A stretch of 64,000 nucleotides of DNA from Pseudomonadota bacterium (GTDB lineage: Bacteria; Pseudomonadota; Gammaproteobacteria; Burkholderiales; Sulfuriferulaceae): NCBI GenBank assembly GCA_021790515.1, contig JAJYHV010000026.1, forward strand, positions 61,167 through 125,166. Direction: 5' to 3'. Shown in pieces: positions 63,732 through 64,000 of this stretch (within the stretch, counting starts at the first letter, position 1; every line of letters starts with the position of its first letter). The notes below the pieces were generated by a model. It saw only the letters and a list, made by a program, of their open reading frames with translations. It did no database searches and was not told the origin of the DNA. The translations under genes were made by a program, and so were the position numbers.

Positions 63732-64000
63732 ATGTCTGCGCCACGCTCTGCACCTCGTTCTGCACCGCGCATTGCTATCGTGGCGGGAGAAGCTTCTGGC
63801 GATTTGCTTGGCGGACATTTGATTCGTGCCGTGCGCGCACAATGTCCAAATGCCGAGTTTTATGGCATTGCCGGCCAGCAAATGATGCTCGCAGGCGCCA
63901 ATACCATGTTCCAGATGGAAAAATTGTCTGTTAGTGGTTATGCGGAAGTCTGGCGGCGCTTGCCCGAACTGTTACGCATCCGGCGCGAATTGAAGAAAAA
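63732..64000 (+). CDS. lpxB: Lipid-A-disaccharide synthase, N-terminal part (3' truncated by window edge)
   Basis: RIAIVAGEASGDLLGGHLIRAVRAQCPNAEFYGIAGQQM. Confidence 0.95.
   Translation, partial: MSAPRSAPRSAPRIAIVAGEASGDLLGGHLIRAVRAQCPNAEFYGIAGQQMMLAGANTMFQMEKLSVSGYAEVWRRLPELLRIRRELKK

Overview
The window is a Betaproteobacteria-like chromosomal segment; I infer the class from gene content and order, and the species is not determinable by eye. Most of it is conserved housekeeping DNA. Main blocks: 3' glmM; pstSCAB (minus); glnE-ilvE; purU; rplU-rpmA-obgE-proB (minus); ispB; a PilS/PilR-like two-component pair; dgkA; a tRNA-Gly/Cys/Leu cluster; rimP-nusA-infB-rbfA-truB; gyrA-serC-pheA-hisC-aroF-tyrA; rpsB-tsf-pyrH-frr-uppS-cdsA-dxr-rseP-bamA-skp-lpxD-fabZ-lpxA-lpxB. 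The accessory parts are: (i) about 0.88-4.35 kb, with a decayed IS3-family element, an AT-rich acyltransferase, an inverted repeat and an IS21-like end; (ii) about 30.6-42.8 kb, with an arsenic operon containing an ArsR-ArsC fusion, two secreted DsrE-like proteins, a porin, a DUF917 gene next to a GGDEF/EAL gene, and a 547-aa protein of unknown function. The most distinctive signal I found is an interspersed family of MITE-like inverted-repeat elements (termini GGGAAGCGCTGATTAA and AGCCTGTCGGACTTGATT). It occurs at five sites and sits next to the accessory genes. There are also many short (10-16 bp) tandem duplications in intergenic DNA, including an exact 16-bp-spaced TTTAAAC triplet upstream of the first DsrE-like gene. 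No CRISPR array, prophage or obvious multi-gene defence system was seen.
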